This document shows positions 11,819 through 24,374 of a DNA stretch of 64,000 nt, one piece after another. The DNA is from Emergomyces orientalis (lineage: Eukaryota; Ascomycota; Eurotiomycetes; Onygenales; Ajellomycetaceae). The translations under genes were made by a program, and so were the position numbers. The DNA is taken from the NCBI GenBank assembly GCA_002110485.1, contig MOWL01000007.1, positions 1 to 64,000 on the forward strand, in the 5' to 3' direction. The notes beneath the pieces were generated by a model. The model worked only from the letters and a program-made list of their open reading frames with translations. It was not told where the DNA came from and ran no database searches. How positions within the stretch are numbered: position 1 is the first letter of the stretch; each line of letters begins with the position of its first letter.

Positions 11819-12174
11819 ATGTCCCGTTTCTTCTTATCCAGCGCTCGATCTTTGCTTCAGATAATATGGAAAGGTACTCAGCGAGTAGCTAAGTACGACG
11901 AAATGATCGAGAAATCAGTTGAAAATAACTCGAAGCTCAAAGATAGAGTAGGGACAGTTGAAATCGCGTATGTTTATTCTTCGCTTCCAACTCAATAATT
12001 TGCTCACTTCTTCCTAGGGGCCAAGAGCACCCATCACCACGAGACCTCAAACTTCGCGTGTCAGGGCAGTTGCTGGATAAAAATGGAACTCGCATCACTT
12101 CGGGGCATTGGTATCATGACGGGGAGGTGAAGTTTTCTAAAGAGGAGTTTAACAGTGCTGAAGGGGAGGTGTGA
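11819..12174 (+). CDS. Small hypothetical protein, two exons (101 aa)
   Basis: Exons 11819-11967 and 12018-12174, joined across a 50-bp intron with a GTATGT donor and a CTTCTTCCTAG acceptor. The splice restores one frame that ends at TGA 12172-12174. The first true ATG is at 11819. Residues 1-15 (MSRFFLSSARSLLQI) are basic/hydrophobic and could be a mitochondrial presequence or membrane anchor. A charged helical stretch follows (KYDEMIEKSVENNSKLKD), and then a hydrophilic C-terminal half containing HPSPRD and SGHWYHDGEVKFS. I do not recognise the family. The clean intron supports a real gene. The intact kinase lies 370 bp downstream on the same strand. Confidence 0.55.
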
Positions 12175-12543
12175 ATGAAATTACAGGTTTAATCTGCGAG
12201 AGTGGTTTTTGTTTTGCATGAGATTTTCGAACTGGACAATGTGAATAAAAATGACCATCTAAATTGCTAGAAGAGGGAGAACTTTGTTTTCCGTAGACGA
12301 CCAAGAGTGGTTATCAACTTCACTGTTTGCGTTGTCGGGTAAAAATGTCGCGAAGATGTCACAGTGACCAATGAAATGTATAGGGCTGACTGCGCATGCC
12401 AAATGTACAACATGGCCCCTCAACTAGCGCGACTAAGCTTACTTAGGCTTAGTCGGACCACATAGACCAGAAAGTGTTGTTAATTTTTGAATACCATTAC
12501 TGATGTGAATGTTGCAGGAAACAAACCCTGGACATTAACCTGT
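12175..12543. other. Intergenic region, presumed kinase promoter
   Basis: There is no gene here. It holds a CCAAT box at about 12369-12373, upstream of the first kinase ATG at 12544. No other motif stands out. Confidence 0.4.
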
Positions 12544-14029
12544 ATGATGATGCTTCGACTCAAGGCGCCCATAATGTTCACGCGGAGAATTTTCCAATCC
12601 ACTCCTGTCGCTTCACCAGCATCTGTGGCTGCGAGTCTTTCCGCGACTGGACCTATTGAGGAGGAACGCGCCCCTCGATATAACCCAAGCCATTTCTACC
12701 CGGTCCGCCTGTACCAAGTCCTGAACGATAGATATCAAGTTGTCGCGAAACTCGGTTGGGGCACAAGTTCAACTGTGTGGCTGGCACAAGATTTGCATCA
12801 GTGAGTTTAACCCCCAGGGGCCAGTTTAATCGCTAACAGCACAGATGGCGCTGGCTACCGCGGCGTTATGTTACAATCAAGGTCAGCGCGAATAATTATG
12901 CCGATAAAAAGTCAGCCGAGACGGAATTACGTATCACAGAGCACATTACGAAATCGAATCCCCAACATGTTGGTCATAACTTTGTACGAACTCTGCTCGA
13001 CTCATTCGAATTACGTGGGCCATGTGGCACACACGTGTGCCTGGTCTTTTATACTTTACGAGAGCCTCTTTGGATATTCAAACAGCGCTTTCAAAACGAC
13101 GTACTACCTTCGGATGTCCTTAAGCTAATAGCCACAATGGTGCTTCAAGGACTTGAATACCTTCACAGTGAATGCCACGTCATCCACACCGGTAACTATG
13201 TCTCCAACAACACGGAAGCCGCATTCTGCCTGGAATACATGGACTGACAGAAGCACAAGATCTTAAATCCGATAATATCCTAGTTGAATTGAGGGACGAA
13301 TCCATATTGGAAATTGTTGCACGCGAGGAATTTGAGCACCCTCTCCCTCAGAAGATTCTGGAGGACCGGATAATCTATCTATCTCGAAATGGACTTGGCT
13401 TGCAGACAAAAGGGATAGGAAGACCAGTGATTACTGATTTTGGTCTTGCTGTACGTGGGGATGTATCTCATCCGTATTACCATACCATTCAACCAGACGA
13501 CTATCGTGCGCCAGAAATTATCCTCACCGCAGGTTGGAGTTACAGTGCAGATATATGGAACGTTGGTGTTCTGGTATGGACACCGGGCCCTATAATGGAA
13601 AGTGTACGAATTGTTAACCTCCTGATTGAATAGTTATGGGACTTGCTTGAAAAAGATGGTATCTTCGAGGCGCTTAATCCGTACAAAATGGAGTATACGA
13701 GCGAGAGGCATCTGGCACATATGATCGCACTATTGGGACCCCCACCGAAAGAACTTCTCGACCAAGGAAGCGAGACTACAAAGTATTTTGACCATAGTGG
13801 TATGTATCCCTCGATCTCGTACGAGTGCCTGCTCACTATTTAAATAGGCGCATTCCGATATCCAGAACTGATCCCAGAAGGTCTCTCCTTGGTAGATTCT
13901 CTAAATCAGGTCGAAGGCGAAGACAAAATATTATTCCTAGATTTTATCATGAGAATGTTACGATGGCAGCCTGAAGAGCGCAGCAGTGCAAGAGACTTAC
14001 TCGCCGATCCATGGCTCAGAATTAGCTAG
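12544..14029 (+). CDS. SRPK-like serine/threonine protein kinase, five exons (421 aa)
   Basis: Exons 12544-12800, 12845-13191, 13260-13573, 13634-13799 and 13848-14029; all four introns (44, 68, 60 and 48 bp) have GT..AG ends and the phases add up to an uninterrupted 421-residue protein. The N-terminal box YNPSHFYPVRLYQVLNDRY is the signature of fungal SRPK-like kinases. Kinase motifs in order: glycine loop GWGTSSTVW (about residue 72), VTIKV with the ATP-binding Lys, HTDLKSDN catalytic loop (about 200), TDFGLA (about 260), YRAPE, then SADIWNVGVLLWDLLE and HMIALLGPPPKELL. No catalytic residue is missing. SRPK kinases phosphorylate SR-type splicing factors; moulds carry many subtelomeric paralogues whose substrates are unknown. 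TTG or CTG codons further upstream are not needed for the start. It is one of the few undamaged genes in the first 32 kb. Confidence 0.92.
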
Positions 14030-15481
14030 GAATAAGCCTGCATTTTACCTGGCAGGAATCAATGATACTAAAGCCATAAACTTTTCTCAGCTCTGCCCAT
14101 CTCGTGATATCTGGGATATGCAGGCACTTCGGAGGCAATTTCATGAGCAAAAAAGACAGGGTAGTCGGTGGTGGCGAATGGCAGGCGTATTGGGTCTTGG
14201 GGCTCTTCTTGCCTGTGGGGATACCCTGGCTAGGGTGATGTGAGTTGCTTATATCACATCCTTCTCGCAACCACCAACCGATTCTGGGGCGAGTCGTCGG
14301 CTTGTGTTTCGGGAGATGGAGCCAAGTCACACTTCACAAGGTCCATTTCGGGTGTCAAGGAAAGGTGAATGTTGATGATGAATATATCAATGATGAAGTA
14401 GTCATGATCACATACTCTAGCTTTGTTAATAGCTCTCATCAGCAATGAAATCTATAAATGATGTTGTCTCTTGTGTTCACTTCTAGTCTGTTTTATCGCC
14501 TGCCTCTAGAAAATAAATGGTCACGGCAGTAAACATCCCTCTAGGAACCATGAGAAGCTAAAAGTAGAGATATATAAGAAGAAAGCACAAAAGCCTTGAC
14601 AAAATGAACTTATATAATTGGTTTCAGAAGTTTTTAACCAGCACAAGTATCCTATAATGCGTACCAAATTAGGTACCATACCGGAAAAGCGTAGGGTTAT
14701 TACATGACCGGATTATGGTTGTTCCACCGTGCCAACCGGCGACACGGTCACCGAACCGTAAATAATAGTATCCCCTCGTCTGGCCGCGAGGCAACAATTA
14801 GCGTATTTTTTAACGTGTACATTAGTGTATTAAATACATAAAAACTACTGGATCATATGAGAGATCGGCTGTATTAGTGTATTTTTATATAATTTATGTA
14901 ATCTATTCAATGTAGCTCTAATTAATATTATGAGAATGGAACTTCTTCCAACATCCTCTTTTCAAGCAGAGAGAAATATTACATACTTGACAATTATATC
15001 TTGTTCTTGAAACTCTTTCTTTATTCTCTTCAGCTATCTTTCTTTTATACTAACACCAGGCACAAGTTTGAGTATATGACAAGGAAATTTGATGATGATT
15101 TAGATCTGGATTTGATCGAGTAGAGAGTAGAGAATTCGAGAATTCAAAGAGTTGAAGATAGAGTTGTTGATGGAACTGCACATGGGAAAGAGTAGTAGTG
15201 CCGGAGCCAGTAGAGCCAGTAGTAGAGCCAGTAGTAGAGCCAGTAGTAGAGCCAGTAGTAGAGCCAGTGCTGGAGCCAGTAGTAGCCAATCAATGGAGGA
15301 TAAAAACATTGATAATAGCATGGTCAATAATCCAATATAGAATTGACAATCAAGTGTGATTAGTGAGTATATGAGTCTCATAGAAAGTTCTATACTGATT
15401 TGCTAGGTCAATTTCATTCATATTATGATTGTAGTCATTAATAATGGTCAGAATTTTCACTGCTTTTTGTCTGTAAGGGGC
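14030..15481. other. Kinase 3' flank and gene-poor DNA
   Basis: No gene is supported. An open frame at 13986-14243 overlaps the kinase end in another frame and continues into the 3' flank; I take it as chance. AT content rises toward the retroelement block. A 12-bp minisatellite lies at about 15188-15290. Confidence 0.5.
15188..15290 (+). repeat. 12-bp minisatellite (AGTAGTAGAGCC)n
   Basis: About eight units of AGTAGTAGAGCC, the outer ones degenerate. All three frames are open on both strands through the array because the unit is a multiple of three, so the predicted Ala-Ser-Ser-Arg and Thr-Gly-Ser proteins here are not evidence of a gene. Confidence 0.9.
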
Positions 15482-16083
15482 TGTCAGGGGTTGAACCCCT
15501 ATATGGTTATGTGGACTCGGGCTAGCCGCCCAAACAGACTAATAGCTCCCGCGCTAGTGGCTAGCCCTCGCTTGCAATCTGTGCTTAGAGTGCTTTTCTA
15601 CACACTTTTTGCATTTCTTTCTTTTCTTTCACTTTTCTTTCTTAAGCTTTTCTTCTTGTATATTAGACATAATATAGTTCTTTCATACCTAATTGCTCAT
15701 CTCTTATATTAGAAAAGCTTCGTTTTTACTTCTTACTAAAGAAAGACATGGAAAAGCTCAGAAAGACACTGACATCACAGATCAATTATTAAGAAAGAAT
15801 AATAGTGTGACAGAGTAGCAAGGAATTTCTGCATCTATAAAAAAGTTCAGAAGAATACTGACATTATAAACTCATTTTTTTGAGTAAATCATGGTGTGAC
15901 AGAGTAGCAAGAAATTTCTGCATTTATAAAAATAAAAATCTTGATGATCATCTTTAAGATCTCATCAGATGAAGACAAATTTGTGTTAATCATAAGCAGT
16001 TATAAATTATAGAATGAAGAAATGATTATCAATCTCACTAGAGAAAAGCTTGCAGAGCTTCTTCAGATAAAGAAAAAACTGAC
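15482..16083 (+). mobile_element. Chromovirus A: 5' LTR and leader, interrupted
   Basis: The 5' LTR spans 15482-15708 (TGTCAGGGG...TCTCTTATA) and is followed by leader sequence matching the full element at 45365-50926 and copy C. The leader is interrupted after 16083 by element B; the A sequence resumes at 21797 after the 5-bp target duplication CTGAC. The leader contains two copies of a GTGTGACAGAGTAGCAAG motif (about 15806 and 15896). Confidence 0.9.
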
Positions 16084-19000
16084 TGTAACAGGCCTACACC
16101 GAAGAGCTCGGCACTAATATAGGTCTTATATAACAAAAAGTAGAAAATGTTAAGGAAAAGAAAAGAAAAGGAAAAGCATTTGAGTGTGAACATGCAAGAT
16201 TCTTTTATGAGCCTGGTGAAGCAGATAATCATATTTCCAAAAAGTTCAACCCAGAGGTTGGACTTTTTCTGAGCATTTTGGTGTGTGATTTTCGGCGGAT
16301 ATCAGCGCGGCGGCCGCATATTGGCGTGGCCGCTAGGTCAGCGAAAACCATGGAGCTTCCATTAGCATGCAAGTGGAATGGTCTACTAACATGGGCATAG
16401 CTCATCACATTAACCCCCCCCTTCTCTCGAGCTCAGCGCCTCCCATCAATCAAGAGCCGCTGTCTCGGACAATGCCGAACCCGCAGTCCATGATGGGCGA
16501 TCATAGCTCACCCATTTCATGAGGTATTGTCAGCCATGGTCATGGGGTTGTTCATCCAGTATCTCTTCAATCTCCCATTCAAGCTCATTGTCCTCCCCCA
16601 TGATGCCTGGCGGCTGCCAGTCAGAGATTGTTTGAGAGGGGAATGGGTCAGTGGCCACTCAGTGTAAGAGGTTCGTATGAAAGACATCATGGATACCAGA
16701 GAGAGTGTTCAGGCGGTAGTTATGACTGTCTAGAACTTTCAGGACTTCATATTTCGCATGTCAGTAGTCCAGTGTGCATGATGGGTGTGTGGTTCGAATG
16801 TTCTTGAGACTGAGCCAAACTAAATCATCAATCTTATACTGTTCAGCAGAATCTCATTGTACATTGGCTTGATCTTCTTGATCTTGTTTGGCGCTTGTCA
16901 TTGATGCTTCCGCCCAGTCACGGGTGTCTCAGAGCTTTGTTACTATATTATCAGCAACCTCAATGAGATTGCACAGATTCATTGAGAGTTGTGTGAGTTC
17001 TTGAAGATCTAGTATCTTCATATTATAGTCATGCATGAGAAAGAATGAACTCATATCAGTGAAGACTGTGTTCTGGTCATTGATTGCAACTTCTGTATGA
17101 AGAAGTAGATCATGCCAGTCATCTTGCAAGTAATTACAGAACTTATGAAGATAATTCTTTACTGTTTGTATTATTCACTCTGAGAAACTATCAGTCTCTG
17201 AATAATAGATGATTGATAGACAGTATGTGATCTTCAGTAACTGGCAGATTCTTGTCCATAGAGTGCTTATAAACTGTCAATCTTGGTCTGACACAATTGA
17301 TCTTGGCAGTCCATGCATTCAGTAGAATGGGCTTTGTAGAAAAGCTTCAGCAACTCATTCTGTATCTATTTTATCACAGAGTTCTAGTATTACACTCTTG
17401 CTTAGATAATCAATAATAATCATTATGTTCTTGCATTCTTTACTCTTAGAAAGATTCACTGTGAAATCAATGACAACATCTCATCATATTCAGTCTGAAA
17501 TATTGAGTGATTTGAGAAGGCCTTTTCAACAGTTCTTTCATGAGATGACTGACAAGCAGCAATTACAGTTTCAGATAAAGTGTTGAATGCTATTTAAGAT
17601 CTCAGATCAGTAGAACTCTTGTGATATCATTCAGGTTCACAGCCCAGGTGATCAGACATGTGTGAGTCATGCGTCTCTTGCATAATTCGCGTGCATAATG
17701 TTTCAGACTGCAGAACCCAATGTCATCCACAGAATTGAAGAGCATTATTGTTGTCAATGAAGTATTCAGATATGTCAGTTCTCACATGTAGTTCTGGGGG
17801 GAATTGGGGTGCCTTCCGGCGTACAGCATCAGTGAGAGCTTGGAGCTGTTTGTCAGCAAGAGCTGACAGGCGCCACAGCTCATCTAGTGATGTTTCAGAA
17901 GGCGCTTCAGAGGGTGTCTCAGAAGAGATGTCAGAGACATCAGCAATGTCAAAGATAATTCAGAGTGAGAGTGTTCTGACTACTGATGCATGAATAATTT
18001 CATGTGCAGTCTTATCATGATTAATCAGTATTCTCAGGTCCAAGATTCAGTGTTCATGGTTGGTCCAGCAGATGTCTGCTGCATCAGATGACATGTCTTG
18101 CTCTTGTTGGAAGAGTGTGTCCGCCATGGAGTTCTCTGAGCCGGGGCGGTAGTGTATTGTAAAATGAAAGCAGCTAAGAAGCTCTGACCAGTGCATCTGA
18201 CATTCTGTGAGCTTATAAGTGGTTGTGAAGTGCTTGAGATTCTTATAATCAGTTATTATCTCAAACTTCACAACACTGTGAAGCTCAGAGTTTCATTCTT
18301 CAGAACAGTAAATTATGATGAGAAGTTCTTTGTCATAGATCTCATAGTTATACTCAGCAGAGCTGAGTTTCTTGAACATGAAGACACATGATTGTAGAAC
18401 ATCTTCATCATTATATTGCAGTATGGCTTCTTCTGTAATGTAACCGGAGGAGTCAGCTTTCACAATCATGTCACAGTCAGAATCAAATGTCACTAGTAGA
18501 GATGTGCTGATGAACATCTTTTTCATTCATACAAAGGCAGCCTTGGCAGCTGCTGATCAGTGAAAGACTGATTTCTTCTTGATGAACTCTGTGAGTGATC
18601 AGACAATCTCTGAGAAGTTTCATATAAATTATCAATAGAAGTTGACAAATTCAATGAAGCTGCATACACTCTTCACAGTGCGTGGGGCTTTTTATTCAAG
18701 AATAGCAGAGACCTTTTCAGGATTCATCTGAATGCCCTTACCCGCTTCCATGATGAAGCCCAGGTATTTTGTAGTCTTAACTTCGAAATCGCATTTGTCT
18801 ATGTCTATCAGCAGGCCAGCTTCATGAAGCTGCTGTAACACCTTCTGAACATGAACTCATCAAGGAAATCTTGCAGTGCTCAATTGATATATTTCTGAAA
18901 GGTGCTAGAGGCGTTAGCTAGCCTGAACAGTGTGACTACCCACTCAAAGAGACTGTATCAGGTCTGGAAAGCAGTTAGCCATTTGTCGCCTTCGGCGATG

Positions 19001-21791
19001 CGGATCTTATGAAATGCAGCAACCACATTCAGCTTGGTGAATCATTGAGTGTGTCTGATGCAAGTGAGTGTCTCATTGATGAGAGATAGAAAATATCAAT
19101 TCTTCTTCATGAGACAGTTCAGTCCTTGATAGTCTACACAAAATTGGAGCCCGCCGCCTGGCTTCTTGGCGAATAGGATAGGAGCTGCGGCGGGAGAATT
19201 GCTAACATGTATGAACCCTTTGTCTAGTAGATCATTGAGGGTCTTGCAGAGAAGAAGGAGTTCATCTTGAGACATGCTATAGAGAGGCTCTCATGGGGGT
19301 TCAGAAGTCTTGCCATCTTGCTTCTCTAGTTTGATTGTATGATCTATCTCAGACTCTTGTAGGGGAGGTAGGTTCTCAATGGCATCATCTTTTTGAAAGA
19401 TGTCTAGATATTCATGGTATTGACACGGGAACTTTGCGCGGGGATCAGTGTGTTTAGTGATGATGAGTTTGTCAAGTGCTTTCTTAATGTCAGCCAAGCT
19501 GGCTGAGTAAATTGCCATGCGGTCCCGCTGCATGTGGTTCCATCAGGAATTCTTTCAGAGCAGTTTGTAAGCATTCACAGAGATCTGCTTGAGATTCATG
19601 ATGCTATGAACATCATTCTTGTGTACACAATCTCCATTAGAGAAGATGAGTGTTCTGTTTCAGATGTTCAAGAGAATGCTCTGTTCAGCTAATCAAGAGA
19701 TCTCTAGCATGAGATTATAATCTAGATTCTCTATCTCATATGCATAAGTGTTCTCTCATCGGTGCCCGCCGACGTCTATATCTAATTTCACCATATAACG
19801 GGTGTAAGCATCTTTCGGGCCGTCGAATCCGGTGAGGAGTCGGGGCTTGGGTAAAGAGATACACTGGAGGTTACAGCATTTTACAATTGAAGATTTGATC
19901 ATTGCATAATGGCATAGACCGCTGTCTACCATGGCATTCATATTGTACATGCTATCTATCATGGTAGATACAAGAATCGCGTCCATTGTCATCTTTTCTT
20001 CAAATTGTTGTTGTCTGATCTTCTCTAGCTTCTGTCGGCGAGTTTTCGCAGGAGCTAGTCTTTTCCCTGCCTTGGAGCTTTCATTGAGACACTCTCTTCA
20101 TCATTATCCAAATCCTCTTTCACTATGATGTGGTTGATGCGGACTCTCTTCTTCTCACGAGGTGGAACATGGTCAGAACAGCAGTTGACAGCAATGTGGC
20201 CTGTATGCTCGCAATTGATGCAGACTCTGTGTCATTGTTGATCGGCTGCCTCTTCAGCTGTCAGTCCAGGGACTCGGAAGCCCGGTCAGGCAGCAGAGAC
20301 TCTAGCTTGAGTGTAGGTGTTTGAGTCCACTCAATTCATTGCATCTGTGTTGTTCCTGGTCGCCGGCATGTTGGCAGCTGAAGTATAACATCTATCATCA
20401 CCTGTCTGTATGCTCTTCAGCTTTGTGAGACAATCATTCAATCTTCATAATTGAATGCAGAATGTCTCATAAGTGAAAACTTCTTCAACACTGACAAGAG
20501 TCTTCAGCAGTTCAAATATCAAAGCTTTCTTCAGCATGCTGATCTTCATTCAATTCTCTCAGAGTTGGCCTCCTGCTTCTAAGATCTTAGTGTCAAAATC
20601 AGATAAAAATGTTGTAAGAGAGATGTTCCTCTGGCATGTATTCTGCAGTCAGTCTAGCATCTTCTGCTGTGTTGCTGTATCTTTGAATAAAATATCAAGA
20701 TGTTTGAAGATGTTTTCAGGCATGTGAAGTGATGATTTGCAGGTTTCTATTCATGAGTGAAACTTCTGTCTGGTGTGATTCTTCAGTCAGCTGTACACAT
20801 ACCATTCTTGATTGATTAAGAAACCAATGGCATCTTCATTCACATCTAGCTTCACAAGCATCTCCAACTTCCACGGCGAGTATAAAGTGAGGTCAGAAGC
20901 GTCGAAGTACATGAAAGTGCTTAGATATTCTTTTGATGATCATGCTGTGCTAGACTTTGTTGACACCTCTACAGGTTCTGCTGACAGAGGTGTTGCAGCT
21001 TCCGCGGCAGGGGTCTGACTTGTCAGTTGCCGCTGGATCTCTTCATATTGATGTTGCTGGTTTGCATGCATGTCAGCGATCTGCTGCTGCTGCAGTTTCA
21101 ACATTGTTTGAAGCCACTGTGGCATCTCATTGGTGTTCGCTGCCATTGAGGGTTCACCAATATCATCCATGATGACTGACAATGTTGTGTCTTGGAATTC
21201 TTCGCTGGAGGATTCTTCAGGTTTGGGGGAGTATTTGTATGAAAACTTCATATATCTGGGGTATCAGAACTCTCAGGTCTTTCACTGATACATCTCTTTC
21301 ATGAGATCTAGTTGTGAGGCCAAGATGATTGACAAGCAAGCTTCTTCTATCTAGTAGAAGTTCAATGACTGCTAGCTAGTCATCTTCTTTATTTCTTATG
21401 CATTGTTACATGTTCAAATAATTGAATAATCATTTCTCATAAGAATACAATGAACATTTTCTAAGTGTAACAGACCTATACTGAAGAGCTCAGCACTAAT
21501 ATAGATCTTATATAACAAAAAGTAGAAAATGTTAAAGAAAAGAAAAGAAAAGGAAAAGCATTTGAGTGTGAACATATAAGATTCTTTTATAAGCCTGATG
21601 AAGTGGATAATCATATTTCCAAAAAGTCTGACTCAGGGGTCGGACTTTTTCCGAGCATTTTGGTGTGTGATTTTCGGCGGATATCAGCGCGGCGGCCGCA
21701 TATTGGCGTGGCCGCTAGGTCGGCGAAAACCATGGAGCTTCCATTGGCATGCGAGCGGAATGGTCTGCTAACATGGGCGTAGCCCATCACA
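16084..21791 (-). mobile_element. Chromovirus B (Ty3/gypsy), full length, nested in A, degenerate
   Basis: The 326-bp LTRs at 16084-16409 (3') and 21466-21791 (5') are flanked by CTGAC (16079-16083 and 21792-21796). On the minus strand from the right: Gag start at 21251 (Gln-rich), zinc knuckle CINCEHTGHIAVNC (about 20230), protease (MVDSGLCHYAM, 19992-19756), RT, RNase H (18526-18047), integrase (about 17130-16929) and a chromodomain (about 16590-16450), followed by the purine tract GAGAGAAGGGGGGGG next to the 3' LTR. The frame is broken mainly by TGA codons at conserved Trp positions, while CAA and CAG codons are largely intact. The 5' LTR has more G-to-A and C-to-T changes than the 3' LTR. 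Confidence 0.9.
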
Positions 21792-21796
21792 CTGAC

Positions 21797-24058
21797 AGCT
21801 TAATAAGTGAAGCTACAGAATCAATGATGAGAGCTCAAGAAGCAATAAATGATTATCAGAATTTCAGACTTAACTGAAGTTATCACTATCTCTCTCTCTA
21901 TTGAATTAAAACAGTCAAAAGCAAGTCTTTCAGACTCTGTCTATTATAATGACAATAATTTCTTCTATTTTCCACAGTTTCTCAGCAATCTCAAAGCCAA
22001 GATCATGATTGATGAACAGATCATTGATAATGAACAAGCTCAAGTATTGAAGTGGAATAAGGGGTTGTGCGCTTTTGGCGGCACGTGGGCAGGAGCAGCG
22101 GGATTGTAAGGAGGTTGGTAAGTTCGCCGTGTATACAATATTCTATTCAACGAGCTATCCAAATAGCAATACAAAAGAACACGTAGGAGATTCAAATATA
22201 GAAGAAGAACAAGCAATCAATCACATATCAAATCACACAATCAAAAAGGAGCAATCTCACTGCTCTGCGTACAATCAATCTTCGCCGAATCCACACGTGT
22301 GTCAAAGGATAATGGGAATATGAGGCAGCCATGCCAAACAAATATATGAGGCGGTCTCGGCGAAAAGTAATACCACGCCGAGATTCCCCACCACAGTATA
22401 ATATACTTTTAAGAGACTGAAAGACAAAGCATCAATAAGAATTCACTTTTAAGTGAATCAGTATTCTGAAATTAATAGATTTATCATCAAGAAGTTTCTT
22501 GAGCTTCTGAAATCAACATTTATTGACACAGTCTATGAGCAGAAAGTCTTGAACAAACTGAATAAACTGAAACAAGAAAAGAGAAGCTTTGATAAACTCT
22601 TGACTGAGCTGAAGTAACTGTTTCTAAAGACTGATAAGTATGAATAAGCTGATTCAATTAAAAAAGACTATCTGAAAGAAGTCTTCAATTGAGAACTAAA
22701 GAAACATCTCTTGAACTTGAATAAAAAGAAGTTTTATGATGAATTCAAGAATCAAGTGAAAAGAATTACAGATTGCATGAAAAACTTCAATAAGTTTGAG
22801 AAGAGTCAGCTGAATTAATATTAAAATATCTCATTCAAGAGATTTTGAGAAAGTCTTTCTCAGACTTCTTCTGAATCACAGAATGTCATGAACTGAAAGC
22901 TCATGTCAGCACAAACTGTTAAGAAAAAGAACAAAAGAATATAATACACTGCATGAGTAGATCTCAAGAACCTGAATAGAAGAAAGAAAAAGAGATTGTG
23001 CTTCTGCTGTGAGGCATCAGAGCACATGGTCACAGATTGCCCTTACAAGCCCGCGCGGCACCCTGTGAAGGCCGCCAGTGTAGTCTCCATGTTGGAACCC
23101 CGCCAAAGCCGCCCTCAGCCTCAGTCAAGGGCGAGTAGCCTCAACAGCAGCTCAAGGGAGAGCTCTTTGAAGCCAGGAAAAGAGTAGTCTCTGCCAAAAA
23201 TTGCCTGCAGAGGCCCACAGAGAAACAAGCAGTCAAGAGATGGAAGAAATTTGAGAAGAAAATAATTAGAGACTCAATTTATGTAAATACTGTCTTAGAT
23301 AGCATACACTTCACTAGAGCAATGATAGATTTGAAGTGTGCTCTCTATGGCATCATCTTCTCACACCTTGCATGAAAATTGAATCTTCAGTGTATGAAAT
23401 TTTCTGGCTGTCTTATTGAAGGATTTGATGGTAACTATCAAATGATTGACAAGGTAGCTTGTGCAGCATTGAATATAGAAAAATATCTAGCTAAGAGGTT
23501 CTACTTCTATGTGATTAAGACCTCTCAAGACTCAGGTTCCCCCCACATAACTCTAGAGATGCCATGGCTGAACATATTCAACACAGTATCTGACAGTAAA
23601 AGACAGAAGCTGTATTTTCATTCAGAAATTGTGATGAAGAATGCTTTAGCTCTCAATAAAAGTTCTCAATCAATTCAACTCTCAGTAGTCACATTTGAGC
23701 ATCATCTCTGTAAACATCACAAGCAAGACAGTACCCAGGTTTTCTCAGCTAGCCTAAAAAACATAGAGAAAGCTCTAGAGATGAAAAATAAGCTTATTAA
23801 TTCACAGAAGAAACTGCTCAAACACTATCATGTCTATTTAAATATGTTTAATTATACTGCAGTCAACATCTTACCCTCTCATCGCGGACCAGGGGTAGAC
23901 CACAGAATCACATTGAAAAATAAAAATGAAAAAGAGACTCAATTATCTTGAGACTCTCTCTATAACATGTCTTGAAATGAACTTCTTGTCCTACAGAAAA
24001 CACTACTGGATTATTTGAATAAAGGCTTCATATGAGTGAGTAATTCACCGGCAGCAGC
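21797..24058 (+). mobile_element. Chromovirus A continued: Gag, zinc knuckle, protease; truncated
   Basis: Sequence resumes exactly where A was split by B. It encodes a degenerate Gag, a zinc knuckle (CFCCEASEHMVTDC, 22999-23040), a protease-region frame (23379-23951) and the start of RT (ending at SNSPAAA near 24045), where the LTR of copy C cuts in. Compared with the copy at 45365-50926, substitutions are almost all G-to-A or C-to-T. A block of about 345 bp at about 22047-22394 is absent from the other copies: an extra insertion with a CTCGGCG/CGCCGAG inverted repeat near its end, possibly a solo LTR or MITE of another family. Confidence 0.85.
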
Positions 24059-24374
24059 TGTCAGGGGTTGAACCCCTATATGGTTATGTGGACTCGGGTT
24101 AGCCGGCTCCCGCGCTAGTGGCTAGCCCTCACTTGCAATCTGTGCTTAGAGCGCTTTTCTACACACTCTTTGCACTTCTTTCTTTTCTTTCTCTTTTCTT
24201 TCTTAAGCTTTTCTTCTTATATATTAGACACAATATAGTTCTTTCATACCTAATTGCTCGCCTCTTACATTAGAAAAGCTTCGTTTTTACTCCTTACTAA
24301 AGGAAGACATGGAAAAGCCCAGAAAGACACTGACATCACAGATCAATTATTAAGAAAGAATAATAGTGTGACAG
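24059..24374 (+). mobile_element. Chromovirus C: 5' LTR and start of leader
   Basis: The LTR is at 24059-24269, same family as A but lacking about 15 bp (CAAACAGACTAATAG) present in the other copies. Leader sequence follows to AATAATAGTGTGACAG at 24359-24374, where the non-LTR element inserted. Confidence 0.85.

Noticed and set aside
13986..14330. Extra small genes at the kinase 3' end
   Set aside because: They overlap the kinase stop in other frames and lack support.
15188..15290. CRISPR-like array
   Set aside because: The units are contiguous 12-bp repeats without spacers, in a eukaryotic chromosome.
15050..15381. Repetitive Thr-Gly-Ser or Ala-Ser-Ser-Arg proteins
   Set aside because: They are translations of a 12-bp minisatellite open in all frames; no start context or splice signals.
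15479..15510. tRNA-like sequence (GGGGTTGAACCCC)
   Set aside because: It is the LTR terminus, present in every family-A copy; no cloverleaf can be formed around it.
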